Assembly: GCA_963560245.1 (NCBI GenBank)
Contig: CAUWNS010000001.1
Span: forward strand, 62,001 to 126,000
Length of the DNA: 64,000 nt
Source: Pseudoruminococcus_B sp937901805
Lineage (GTDB): Bacteria; Bacillota; Clostridia; Oscillospirales; Ruminococcaceae
Direction of reading: 5' to 3'
The first letter of the stretch is position 1; every line of letters starts with the position of its first letter. The notes below the pieces were generated by a model, which saw only the letters and a list, made by a program, of their open reading frames with translations, was not told the origin of the DNA and did no database searches. The translations under genes were made by a program, and so were the position numbers. Below, in pieces: positions 1-7,706 of this stretch.

Positions 1-592
1 ACGGGTTGAGGTTATCATGTGTCCTTGCATAGAGTACGTGCGCGTCATGCGCATCCATTGCAAGATAGGAGGCATAGATCCCTTCCCCCAGCGTGAGCAC
101 CGCCGCTCCCGCCCCGTCGCCGAACAGCACGCAGGTAGAACGATCCGTATAATCGGTAATTTTGGAAAGCGTTTCCGCTGAGACAAGCAGCACGGTTTTT
201 GCCGCTCCGGTGACCAGGTAGCGGTATGCAGTATCCATGCCATAGACAAATCCGCTGCATGCGGCGTTCAAATCCATTCCGAAAGCGTTGAAAGCCCCGA
301 TTTTCCGCTGGACCATGCTCGCCACAGACGGACTGTAAAAGTCATTGGTGACCGTAGTGACCAAGAGCAGATCGATTTCTTCCGCAGAAATTCCCGCATG
401 ACGGAGCGCGTCCTCCGCAGCTTTGGACGCCATCAGCCAGGTGGGTTCCCCGTCTGAAATATGCCGCACTTTCATCCCGGTGCGGGTGGTAATCCATTCG
501 TCCGAAGTATCGACGATTTTTGTGAAGTCCTCATTGGTTACGAGATTATCCGGTGCATACCTTCCGGTTGCCAGTACCTTGATACCCTTCAT
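1..592 (-). CDS. fabH: 3-oxoacyl-ACP synthase III (KASIII), C-terminus cut by window edge
   Basis: Condenses a short acyl-CoA with malonyl-ACP to start fatty acid elongation (cytosolic, FAS II). Only the first 197 codons lie in the window; the rest is beyond position 1. The start is ATG at 592, preceded by GAGGGAG. The protein begins MKGIKVLATGRYAP, carries the DEWITTRTGM block typical of FabH at about 31-40, and has the catalytic cysteine in NAACSGF at residue 112, the usual FabH position. It is divergent from fabD. A sigma-A-like promoter (TTTACA, 17 bp, TATAAC) lies at 629-657. The visible part is intact. Confidence 0.95.
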   Translation of the reverse strand, partial: MKGIKVLATGRYAPDNLVTNEDFTKIVDTSDEWITTRTGMKVRHISDGEPTWLMASKAAEDALRHAGISAEEIDLLLVTTVTNDFYSPSVASMVQRKIGAFNAFGMDLNAACSGFVYGMDTAYRYLVTGAAKTVLLVSAETLSKITDYTDRSTCVLFGDGAGAAVLTLGEGIYASYLAMDAHDAHVLYARTHDNLNP

Positions 593-628
593 TTCAAAAA
601 CTCCCTCTTGCGTTCGCATTGTGATTAT

Positions 629-657
629 GTTATATATTAAACAGATGAATTTGTAAA
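629..657 (-). promoter_or_regulatory. Sigma-A-type promoter for fabH
   Basis: On the minus strand, TTTACA (652-657) and TATAAC (629-634) are separated by 17 bp and lie about 40 bp upstream of the fabH start. I saw no convincing FapR or FabT operator here. Assignment rests on match and position only. Confidence 0.5.
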
Positions 658-742
658 AAACATACAGCTTCACATTTAACTATATTAGTCTTTTCACCAG
701 AGGTTTGTCAATTAATTTTTTGTGAACACGGAGGGTGTTTTT

Positions 743-1669
743 ATGTCGAAAAAAGCATATCTTTTCTGCGGGCAGGGCTCCCAGTACAATGGAATGGGCA
801 AGGAACTCTACGATTCCTTTGCACCGGCACGCCATGTATACGACACTGCCTGTGAAGTGCTCGGTTATGATCTCAAGGAGCTTTCCTTTGGGGAAAGCGG
901 GGAAAAAATCAACCAAACACAGTATTCCCAGCCGTTAATTTATACCCACTCCCTGGCTGCCGTTTACAGCCTGGAAGAGAGTTGCGGAAAGCCGGACGCC
1001 GTTGCCGGGCACTCGTTAGGGGAGTATGCTGCCCTGACCTATGCCGGCGCTTTTGATCTTCAAACCGGGCTTCAAATTATCGCAGCGCGTTCTGCCGCCA
1101 TGCAGAAAGCCGCTCAGCAGCATCCAGGAGCTATGTATGCCATCATCGGAAGCGACAACGGCACCATTGCAAAAATCTGTGAGGAAACTGCCGGTTTCGT
1201 CACCCCGGTCAATTTTAACACCCCTGCGCAGACAGTCATTGCCGGGGAACCGGAAGCTGCCCAGGCTGCGGCGGATTCCCTTTCCGCAATGGGAGCAAAG
1301 GCAGTAAAACTCGCTGTCAACGCGGCATTCCATTCCAAACTGATGGCAGACGCCGCAGAGGAATTCTATGAGAAAATCAAGGATTTCCAATTCCACGAGC
1401 CAAATCTCGCCGTATTTTCCAATGTCACCGGCGCAGCGCTCCCCAAAGACACTGATTTGCCCCGCTATCTGAAAAAGCACCTGGTTTCTCCCGTCCAGTT
1501 TGTCACAGAAATGCAGAATATGGCAAACGCCGGAATCGACACTTTTGTTGAATTCGGTCCCGGGAAAACGCTGACCTCCTTCGTCCGCAAATTTTCCAGA
1601 ACCTATACCGTCTGCAATGTGGATACATTGAAAAGCTATGAAAAAACCATCGCAACGTTAAAAAAGTAA
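743..1669 (+). CDS. fabD: Malonyl-CoA:ACP transacylase
   Basis: Transfers malonyl from CoA to acyl carrier protein, supplying the extender for fatty acid synthesis; cytosolic. The 308-residue protein has the usual length. GQGSQ stands at residues 10-14, the nucleophile serine in GHSLGEYAA at S91, R116 in the AARSAAM stretch, and the catalytic histidine in AAFHSKL at H197. ATG at 743 is chosen because GGAGGG lies just upstream; an in-frame GTG at 722 has no ribosome site. It is divergent from fabH, a common pairing of FAS II genes, and ends in a strong terminator at 1690-1720. Confidence 0.95.
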   Translation: MSKKAYLFCGQGSQYNGMGKELYDSFAPARHVYDTACEVLGYDLKELSFGESGEKINQTQYSQPLIYTHSLAAVYSLEESCGKPDAVAGHSLGEYAALTYAGAFDLQTGLQIIAARSAAMQKAAQQHPGAMYAIIGSDNGTIAKICEETAGFVTPVNFNTPAQTVIAGEPEAAQAAADSLSAMGAKAVKLAVNAAFHSKLMADAAEEFYEKIKDFQFHEPNLAVFSNVTGAALPKDTDLPRYLKKHLVSPVQFVTEMQNMANAGIDTFVEFGPGKTLTSFVRKFSRTYTVCNVDTLKSYEKTIATLKK

Positions 1670-1689
1670 AAACCGGATATTCTGTTCCA

Positions 1690-1720
1690 GCCTCTGTCAT
1701 CTTATGACAGAGGCTTTTTT
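1690..1720 (+). terminator. Intrinsic terminator of fabD
   Basis: GCCTCTGTCAT and ATGACAGAGGC form an 11-bp perfect stem with a 3-base loop, followed by six T residues. It sits 20 bases after the fabD stop. Confidence 0.9.
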
Positions 1721-1734
1721 ATCGATAAGAAAAA

Positions 1735-1758
1735 GCCCGGTGCATTCCTGCACCGGGC
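1735..1758 (-). terminator. Intrinsic terminator of the abrB-like gene
   Basis: GCCCGGTGCA and TGCACCGGGC form a 10-bp stem with a 4-base loop. Read on the minus strand it follows the abrB-like stop codon and runs into TTTTC. Confidence 0.8.
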
Positions 1759-1774
1759 CAATTTCCTATAAGAT

Positions 1775-2017
1775 TTACAGCTGTTTGAGTTCCTTCAAAC
1801 AATGCGCACAGATATTCTTACCTTTATATTGGATAACATCTTCCGCATCATTGCAAAAAATGCAGGCTGGCTCATATTTTCTTAGAATAATGTTTTCGTT
1901 GTCGACATAGATCTCTAACGAATCTTTTTCATTGATATTGAGCGTACGACGCAGTTCTGCCGGAACCACAATTCTACCCAGGTTGTCGACCGGTCTTACA
2001 ATTCCTGTTGATTTCAT
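1775..2017 (-). CDS. AbrB/SpoVT-family transition-state regulator with C-terminal Cys pairs
   Basis: A small DNA-binding regulator of 80 residues. Residues 1-45 form a SpoVT/AbrB swapped-hairpin domain, seen in the pattern STGIVRPVDNLGRIVVPAEL followed by RRTLNI. The C-terminal half holds two CxxC pairs (CIFC, CAHC) separated by about 16 residues, which look like a zinc ribbon. ATG at 2017 is preferred over an upstream ATG at 2038 because GAGAGGA lies at the right distance before it. Family members act on growth-phase and sporulation genes; its position beside spmAB fits but does not prove that role. Targets cannot be read from sequence. Confidence 0.9.
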   Translation of the reverse strand: MKSTGIVRPVDNLGRIVVPAELRRTLNINEKDSLEIYVDNENIILRKYEPACIFCNDAEDVIQYKGKNICAHCLKELKQL

Positions 2018-2178
2018 GCCAAATTCCTCTCTTTCCACATAGTATCATCTTTTGACATAAATATAGCTTAATTTTCAAAAAATGTCAATAAATGTATTTG
2101 CGAGTTTTGAAATTGTTCACATAAAGCCCATTTTTAAGGGATATTTTTCCATATTTTCCACAATAGGGGGCGCAGTCA

Positions 2179-2778
2179 ATGATGTCTTATGTTTTTTTGG
2201 GACTTATTTTTCTATCCGTTGTGTTCGGATTTTTAACCGGGAGAATCGCACAAGTCTCCAACGCCGCGCTGGACGGCGGGATACAGGCAGTCACCCTGTG
2301 CATCAAATTAATGGGGGCCATGTGCCTGTGGTCCGGGGCAATGAAGATTGCACAGCAAGCCGGCCTGACCAAGCGCTTGGCCCGGATGCTCTCCCCGCTG
2401 TTAAAACTCCTGTTTCACGGAATCCGTCCGGAATCCAAAGCAGCGCAGGCCATTTCCATGAACATGATCGCAAATTTTCTGGGACTTGGCAATGCGGCCA
2501 CCCCTTTGGGGATTGCCGCAATGAAAGAGCTTTCGAAATCCGCTCCAGACCCTTCGGCCGCTTCCAACCACATGGTCACATTCGTAGTGCTCAACACCGC
2601 TTCTCTTCAGCTGATCCCGACAACAATCGCCACCCTGCGGCTTGCCCATGGAAGCGCCGCCCCCATGGAAATCCTCCCCGCAGTATGGCTCTGCTCCGCG
2701 CTGTCTGTTACGGTTGGAGTCATTATGGCAAAACTGCTCGCAAAAAAGGAGGAAAACCGTTATGCGGACCATCGCTGA
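2179..2778 (+). CDS. spmA: Spore maturation protein A
   Basis: An integral membrane protein of the nucleoside-recognition (Gate) family, needed with SpmB for proper dehydration of the spore core in Bacillus. At 199 residues it has several hydrophobic segments and the characteristic NMIANFLGLGNAATPLG block near residue 95. GGGGGC precedes the start at 2179; the adjacent ATG at 2182 is equally possible. Its 3' end overlaps spmB by 17 bases, so the two are translationally coupled. The presence of spmAB shows that the organism belongs to an endospore-forming lineage. The solute handled is not known. Confidence 0.93.
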   Translation: MMSYVFLGLIFLSVVFGFLTGRIAQVSNAALDGGIQAVTLCIKLMGAMCLWSGAMKIAQQAGLTKRLARMLSPLLKLLFHGIRPESKAAQAISMNMIANFLGLGNAATPLGIAAMKELSKSAPDPSAASNHMVTFVVLNTASLQLIPTTIATLRLAHGSAAPMEILPAVWLCSALSVTVGVIMAKLLAKKEENRYADHR

Positions 2779-3283
2779 CTGCATGATTCCATTGATTTTG
2801 TGCGGGATTTTGCTTTATGGAGTCCTGCATGGAGTCCCTGTTTTTGACGCCTTTCTGGAGGGCGCCAAAGAGGGGATTTCCACTTCTTTTGGAATTTTGC
2901 CCGCGCTGATTGCCCTGATGACCGGTATTGCCATGTTCAGCACCTCCGGAGCGCTCGATATTTTGGTCAACGCCCTGCGTCCTCTGTGCGAAGCAATCGG
3001 ATTTCCACCGGAAACCATTCCGCTCGCCCTGCTGCGCCCGATTTCCGGAAGCGGCGCACTTGCTATTTATGAAAGCATCCTGAATACCTATGGTCCGGAC
3101 AGCTTCATTGGAAAAGTGGCGAGCGTCATGCAGGGATCTACGGAAACCACCTTTTACACCATCGCCGTCTATTACGGAGCGGTCCAGGTTAAAAAGACAA
3201 GGCACACTGTACCGAGCGCCCTGAGCGCGGATCTCACAGGATTCCTGATGAGTGTGGCTGCCGTCCGTCTGCTCCTTTTCTAA
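2762..3283 (+). CDS. spmB: Spore maturation protein B
   Basis: Partner of SpmA and a membrane protein of 173 residues from the same Gate family. It has the typical RPISGSGAL and GSTETTFYTIAVYYGAV motifs and three to four hydrophobic segments. The start at 2762 follows AAGGAGG at good spacing, inside the last codons of spmA; a longer reading from 2642 is excluded because it overlaps spmA almost completely. It ends 4 bases into the convergent HAD phosphatase gene, so the two stop codons share sequence and there is no room for a terminator between them. Confidence 0.93.
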   Translation: MRTIADCMIPLILCGILLYGVLHGVPVFDAFLEGAKEGISTSFGILPALIALMTGIAMFSTSGALDILVNALRPLCEAIGFPPETIPLALLRPISGSGALAIYESILNTYGPDSFIGKVASVMQGSTETTFYTIAVYYGAVQVKKTRHTVPSALSADLTGFLMSVAAVRLLLF

Positions 3284-4065
3284 AGGCAGGGAGTGATATC
3301 GGAAAGCCTCTCAAAAATCCAGGTGGGATGGATGGTTCCCTGCCGCTCCATTTCCCGGGTAGTCACTCCGGTCAAAACCAGAATGCTGGCGACATCGTGA
3401 TTTGCACCTATGGCAATATCCGTTTGCAGGCGATCCCCCACAAAGACGATCTCCTCTTCACGGACCTTCTTTTTATGCTTGACCATTTCGATGGTTTCCC
3501 GATAGGGTTTTCCGACATATCTCGGATATGCACCGCCGGTGGAAACAGCAATCATCGCCGTAAAAGACCCGCAGTCGGGAATGGGGCCGTCGGCGGTCGG
3601 ACAGTTCTCATCCGGGTGGGTGCAGAAATACTCCGCCCCCTGTCGGACAAAAGTACAAACCCGTTCCATTTTATGATAGGTCAGTTCCTTATCAAAAGTC
3701 AGCACCACGATCTCGGGGGAACTCTCGGTCAAGAGGATTCCCTCCTGCTGAAACTGGGCATATGTCTCCCCTGTTGCACACAGGTAGACGCTTTTTCCCG
3801 GGCGTTCCCTTTTTAAAAAATCAATCATCACATCTGCGGATGTGGCGATATCATTCTCCGTAGTGGAAATCCCCATTTTTCTAAGTTTTTCCACATACTT
3901 TTGTGTACTTGTGGAAGAATTATTTGTAAAGAATAGATAATCTCTTCCGGTTTCCCTTACCCGTTTTAAAAAGTCAAGAGCGCCGGGAAACGGTTTCCCA
4001 TCCAGATAAAATGTCCCGTCCAAATCCAGGACAAACAGTTTTTTGTCTTGCAAACAATGCTTCAT
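3280..4065 (-). CDS. HAD-superfamily (subclass IIA, NagD-like) phosphatase
   Basis: A cytosolic phosphatase of 261 residues for small phosphorylated metabolites. Motif I is DLDGTFYLDG near residue 14 (nucleophile Asp), motif II is FFTNNSS, and motif III/IV is VGKPYRETIEM followed by FVGDRLQTDIAIG. The C2a-type cap and these motifs match the 4-nitrophenylphosphatase/NagD branch; the natural substrate is not evident. AAGGAGGATAGGAC precedes the ATG at 4065. The start overlaps the stop of the upstream TetR gene by 4 bases (ATGA), so the two form one translationally coupled unit. Confidence 0.9.
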   Translation of the reverse strand: MKHCLQDKKLFVLDLDGTFYLDGKPFPGALDFLKRVRETGRDYLFFTNNSSTSTQKYVEKLRKMGISTTENDIATSADVMIDFLKRERPGKSVYLCATGETYAQFQQEGILLTESSPEIVVLTFDKELTYHKMERVCTFVRQGAEYFCTHPDENCPTADGPIPDCGSFTAMIAVSTGGAYPRYVGKPYRETIEMVKHKKKVREEEIVFVGDRLQTDIAIGANHDVASILVLTGVTTREMERQGTIHPTWIFERLSDITPCL

Positions 4066-4727
4066 GTCCTATCCTCCTTGTGATAACATCCGGAACGCTG
4101 ATTTTTTTCCTGAAAATGCGCGCGAAAATATGTATCGGAAAGATCACTGATATAAAAAGAGAGTTCCTGTACAGTATAGTTTATTTTCCTCTCCAGCCAG
4201 TCCAGATAGATTTGATAACATCCCACAGACAGAAACCCGACCGCAAAATCCAGTCTTTCTTTCGGAAAATTGCAGGGGACATAATAGTTTTGCCGAATCT
4301 TATCCCTGAAAAAATTCTCCAGCAACGTCTGGCACAATTCGAAAAAATGCGTGTACTGCCGGTTTTTTAAAAAATAGAGGATTGCTGTGCGGTGAAGAGA
4401 TAAAAACTCCAGGATTTCTTCTACCACTTCCTGTGAATTCTCCGTATGACGCAGTTTTTCAATCATGAATTCTACTCGCTGTATATATTCCTGCTCAATC
4501 TCCTCAAATAGGGCATAGATATCGGCATAATACTGGTAAAAGGTAGAGCGGTTGATATCTGCCAATTCGCACAGACCCGCTACCGTGATCTCCGTAACCG
4601 CCTTTTTCCCGGACAGGGTTTCAAAGGCCTGCCAAATCCTTTTTTTGTTTTTCGAATCCGTCTGTCCATGGGATTTCCTTTCCGACAATTTGATCAAAGC
4701 TGTTGGATATCCGACACTGCCCGCCAT
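4062..4727 (-). CDS. TetR/AcrR-family transcriptional regulator
   Basis: A repressor-type regulator of 221 residues. The N-terminal helix-turn-helix is visible at about 35-75, with VTEITVAGLCELADINRSTF followed by YQYYADIYALFEEIE. The C-terminal ligand/dimer domain is divergent, with a TetR_C-like helical pattern. It is divergent from the SDR dehydrogenase across only 77 bases, so that enzyme is its most likely target. The downstream HAD phosphatase is coupled to it. The start at 4727 has no good ribosome site, so the true N-terminus may be shorter. Confidence 0.88.
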   Translation of the reverse strand: MAGSVGYPTALIKLSERKSHGQTDSKNKKRIWQAFETLSGKKAVTEITVAGLCELADINRSTFYQYYADIYALFEEIEQEYIQRVEFMIEKLRHTENSQEVVEEILEFLSLHRTAILYFLKNRQYTHFFELCQTLLENFFRDKIRQNYYVPCNFPKERLDFAVGFLSVGCYQIYLDWLERKINYTVQELSFYISDLSDTYFRAHFQEKNQRSGCYHKEDRT

Positions 4728-4804
4728 ATTGCGGATAGTATTGCGTCTAAAAACTATTATAATATGAATTGGTTAACAAAAAAAGCCGTTTAAGGAGGTA
4801 TTTT

Positions 4805-5563
4805 ATGAAAAATTATATGGATTTGTCTGGGAGGGTTGCCATCGTCACCGGTGCGTCCTCTGGGCTGGGATATGAATACTGCAAGGCATTGGCGGAAAAT
4901 GGAGCGAAAGTCGCTGCTTTTGCCAGAAGAGCCGACCGTCTGGAAAAATTAAAGGCGGAAATTGAAGCAGCGGGTGGAACCTGCCTGCCCGTCCCCTGTG
5001 ATGTCAGCCGGGAACAGCAGGTCATTGACAGTGTCAAAACGGTGGCCGACACCTTTGGCAGGATTGATATCCTGGTCAACAATGCCGGAATGATCGCCTA
5101 TTGCCCCACTACAGATCTTCCGCTTCAGGACTGGCAGAAAGTTGTCGACGTCAGCCTGACAGGATACTTTCTGATGAGCCGTGAATGCGGAAAATATATG
5201 ATCAAACAGGAATACGGCAGAATCATCAATACAGGCTCCATGTTCGGCATGATCTGCGGAAAGGATCATCCCATCTTGGCATACAATGCAACAAAAGGGG
5301 CTGTTCCAAACTTTACACGCAGTCTTGCACAGGAATGGGCAAAATACAACATCACTGTCAATGCAATTGCACCGGGGCAGTTCCCGTCTGAGATGATGGT
5401 ATTCGACGAAGCCACCCTGCAATACCTAAAACAGCGCTGCCCCATTCCCCGTCCCGGCAGGATAGAAGAACTTTGCGGACAGCTGCTCCTGTTTGCTTCG
5501 GAATCCAGCTCCTATACAACCGGACAGACCATCTGTATTGACGGCGGATGGACCTGCGTATAA
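4805..5563 (+). CDS. SDR-family oxidoreductase (gluconate/deoxygluconate dehydrogenase-like)
   Basis: An NAD(P)-dependent classical short-chain dehydrogenase of 252 residues. The cofactor site TGASSGLG lies at about 16-23, NNAG near 91, the catalytic serine in NTGSM, and the YxxxK pair in AYNATKGAV. The C-terminal GQTICIDGGW is typical of the family. Overall it resembles gluconate 5-dehydrogenase and 2-deoxy-D-gluconate 3-dehydrogenase (KduD) enzymes, but the substrate is not certain. AAGGAGG lies before ATG at 4805, which excludes a longer reading from 4769. The divergent TetR gene probably controls it. Confidence 0.9.
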   Translation: MKNYMDLSGRVAIVTGASSGLGYEYCKALAENGAKVAAFARRADRLEKLKAEIEAAGGTCLPVPCDVSREQQVIDSVKTVADTFGRIDILVNNAGMIAYCPTTDLPLQDWQKVVDVSLTGYFLMSRECGKYMIKQEYGRIINTGSMFGMICGKDHPILAYNATKGAVPNFTRSLAQEWAKYNITVNAIAPGQFPSEMMVFDEATLQYLKQRCPIPRPGRIEELCGQLLLFASESSSYTTGQTICIDGGWTCV

Positions 5564-5581
5564 AACGTATACAAACTGTAA

Positions 5582-5614
5582 AATCCCCCCGCAGTTTTCA
5601 TTTGCGGGGGGATT
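5582..5614. terminator. Bidirectional terminator between SDR and Eis-like genes
   Basis: AATCCCCCCGCA pairs with TGCGGGGGGATT (12-bp stem, 9-base loop). It lies between the converging SDR and acetyltransferase genes and can serve both. Confidence 0.85.
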
Positions 5615-5625
5615 TTACTGCTGTT

Positions 5626-6861
5626 TTAAAAATAATCGGAAAAATAAGGTTTCTCAACTGGAATCAGCCGTTCCAGCAAATGCACCATATAGTATTCTGT
5701 TTTCAGCCTTGCATGGTTATATAAAAATGTCGGGCGTTTATACCCCATCAACATCGTGGTCAATGTTTGGATATTGAGTTCCACGACATTGACTGAATCG
5801 TTTTCTTCCACCCGCTCGCAAACCACTTCTTCGTCTTCCCAGTAGACAAGGAAGTTCCCGTTATTCCAGGGAACCACCGGATCATCCACTTTAAAATGGA
5901 GACGGAAATCCTTTTGCAGCATCTGAAACGGATACCGCATCAAAAATTCCCGAACATCGACAATCCGTGCCATAATATACGGTTCGATCGTCTCTACAAT
6001 CTCGCTGTCTTCAAACAAAAATGCCATCGGCTCCCCAGTATAGTTAAACCCTTTGACCTGTTCAATCATGGAAAAGTGCGCGCTGATATAGTTCCACAGC
6101 CCATAGTTTGCCTCATTATTGAGATAAACGAGTTCTTTAATATAAAAAATTTCATTTTCGATATAGTATACCACATACCCAAGGGGCTTGCCCTTATCAT
6201 TATAATAAACGGCGGCAATCATATCCTCGTTATCCCAGCGCCAGTACTCTTCCCATTCCAATTCCCCACGGATCAGCGCCCCGTGGCGCTGCATGGTAAA
6301 ATATTGGTGCACATTGCGCAAATCCTCATCATCCAGGCTCACCCGTTTGACCATCCCCGGAACCGGGCGCATTTTAGGGAGCTGGGTATCCTTAATGGTA
6401 TAAGTGATTTTATCAGATGCAATCTCCCAGCCCTGTTTCCGATAAAACGGAATGGAATAAGGGTATAAAAAGGAAATACTCTGCCCATTTTCCCGCATAT
6501 GGTGCAGCGCATGCTTGATAAGCGAGTGAATCAGGCCCCGTCCGGCATATTCCGGATAGGTAGCGACCCCTGTAATTCCGCCCATTTCGTAGATTTCATC
6601 GTAAATATTGACCCTCATGGGATAGACGACCACCATGGAAGCCAAAGTCCCTTTATAAAACCACCCCAGAACATAGGAGGACTTTAAAATTGGGGTTTTT
6701 GCATATTTAATTTCCTCATCTTCCCATCCGCTTTTTACCAACTCATCCGTGGTTACCTGAAAAGCATACCGCAGCAGATCATTAAATTGCTCCAGATCGT
6801 CCTCCGTCAGTTCGCGCATGAGAAAATCCCCGTTTTTCTTGATAAACGACTCGTTTTCCAT
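5626..6861 (-). CDS. GNAT acetyltransferase of the Eis type
   Basis: A 411-residue protein with the three-part Eis architecture: an N-terminal GNAT domain with an acetyl-CoA site around GGITGVATYPEYAGRGLIHS (about 93-112), a second GNAT-like domain, and a C-terminal sterol-carrier-like domain. Its length matches the Eis family, whose members acetylate aminoglycosides or protein amines; the substrate here is unknown. GGGTGGGATGA precedes ATG at 6861. It is a single gene, convergent with the SDR and separated from it by a shared terminator. Confidence 0.88.
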   Translation of the reverse strand: MENESFIKKNGDFLMRELTEDDLEQFNDLLRYAFQVTTDELVKSGWEDEEIKYAKTPILKSSYVLGWFYKGTLASMVVVYPMRVNIYDEIYEMGGITGVATYPEYAGRGLIHSLIKHALHHMRENGQSISFLYPYSIPFYRKQGWEIASDKITYTIKDTQLPKMRPVPGMVKRVSLDDEDLRNVHQYFTMQRHGALIRGELEWEEYWRWDNEDMIAAVYYNDKGKPLGYVVYYIENEIFYIKELVYLNNEANYGLWNYISAHFSMIEQVKGFNYTGEPMAFLFEDSEIVETIEPYIMARIVDVREFLMRYPFQMLQKDFRLHFKVDDPVVPWNNGNFLVYWEDEEVVCERVEENDSVNVVELNIQTLTTMLMGYKRPTFLYNHARLKTEYYMVHLLERLIPVEKPYFSDYF

Positions 6862-7706
6862 TCATCCCACCCTCATTCATGCTATCATCAGAACACATGT
6901 AAGCGCCTGGCTTTTTTGGCCTTTGTTGCAGCTTTTTCCATTTTTTTGCAGAAAAGAAGCGCTTTTCCTGTTTTGGAAGGGGAAAAACTGTTTCACCAAA
7001 GCAGATAAAAATATCCTATCCCATTTTCCCGTCTACGGGGAAATCCTTTCCACATGTCTTCCTTCCGGCAGTGGAAAATTGTTTCCTTTTTATTTCCACA
7101 GAAACACAATACCTATCCTCCTAATCCGGAAAGCCGATCAAAACGCTTTGCAGACAGGCACGCCAATACCCGTTCTCCAAGCCGCAGAAAAAGCGTTCTC
7201 TTCCCATAAGACGTTCATGCGGCTCGGAGATACTCTTCCGGTTCCGATCGGGAGGATGTCCTGCAATACGGACAAAATTCCCAAAAGGCATCCCTAAGAG
7301 GGCTTTTCATAAGCTTCGGCACAGGGAAAATATGACCGATAAAGCAGGTTGTTCCCTTCTCTGCAATCAGATAACTCCTCATATAGAGATCCATTCCCCC
7401 AGCATATGCAATACAGGAATTGTTCATAACAATAGGATTATTATAGCATACCCTTTGTGTGAAAAAAAGAAAAGCCCTGTCAATTTTGCTTCTTTTGCGG
7501 AAGAAGAGAAAATCCTCCCAGAAAACAAATCAATATTTTCCAGATTTCAACAGCTTATTTGTGAAAAGTTTAAAAATCGGAAAAGAAAATCCTCTTTCGC
7601 CCTACAGGTTTCTGCGAAATATTCTCCCGGACAAGCCTAGAATAGTATCTGTACCCCCGCTGGGCCCTGCGGGGGAATCCACAGAATACAGATTGGCGGT
7701 GACCAA
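6862..7706. other. 845-base gap without a convincing gene
   Basis: I find no protein-coding gene with a ribosome site here. On the minus strand an extended -10 (TGCTATAAT, 7438-7446) stands just before a 70-codon ORF at 7215-7427, but that ORF lacks a Shine-Dalgarno sequence and resembles nothing I know. The end next to spoIIE is expected to hold its promoter; no clear pair of Spo0A boxes was visible. The stretch may be decayed coding sequence. Confidence 0.4.

Noticed and set aside
593..742. FapR or FabT operator between fabH and fabD
   Set aside because: AT-rich words occur, but no convincing palindrome of either type.
7215..7427. 70-codon minus-strand ORF as a real gene
   Set aside because: The promoter lies only a few bases before the first ATG and no ribosome site precedes any start; kept only as a note in the gap entry.
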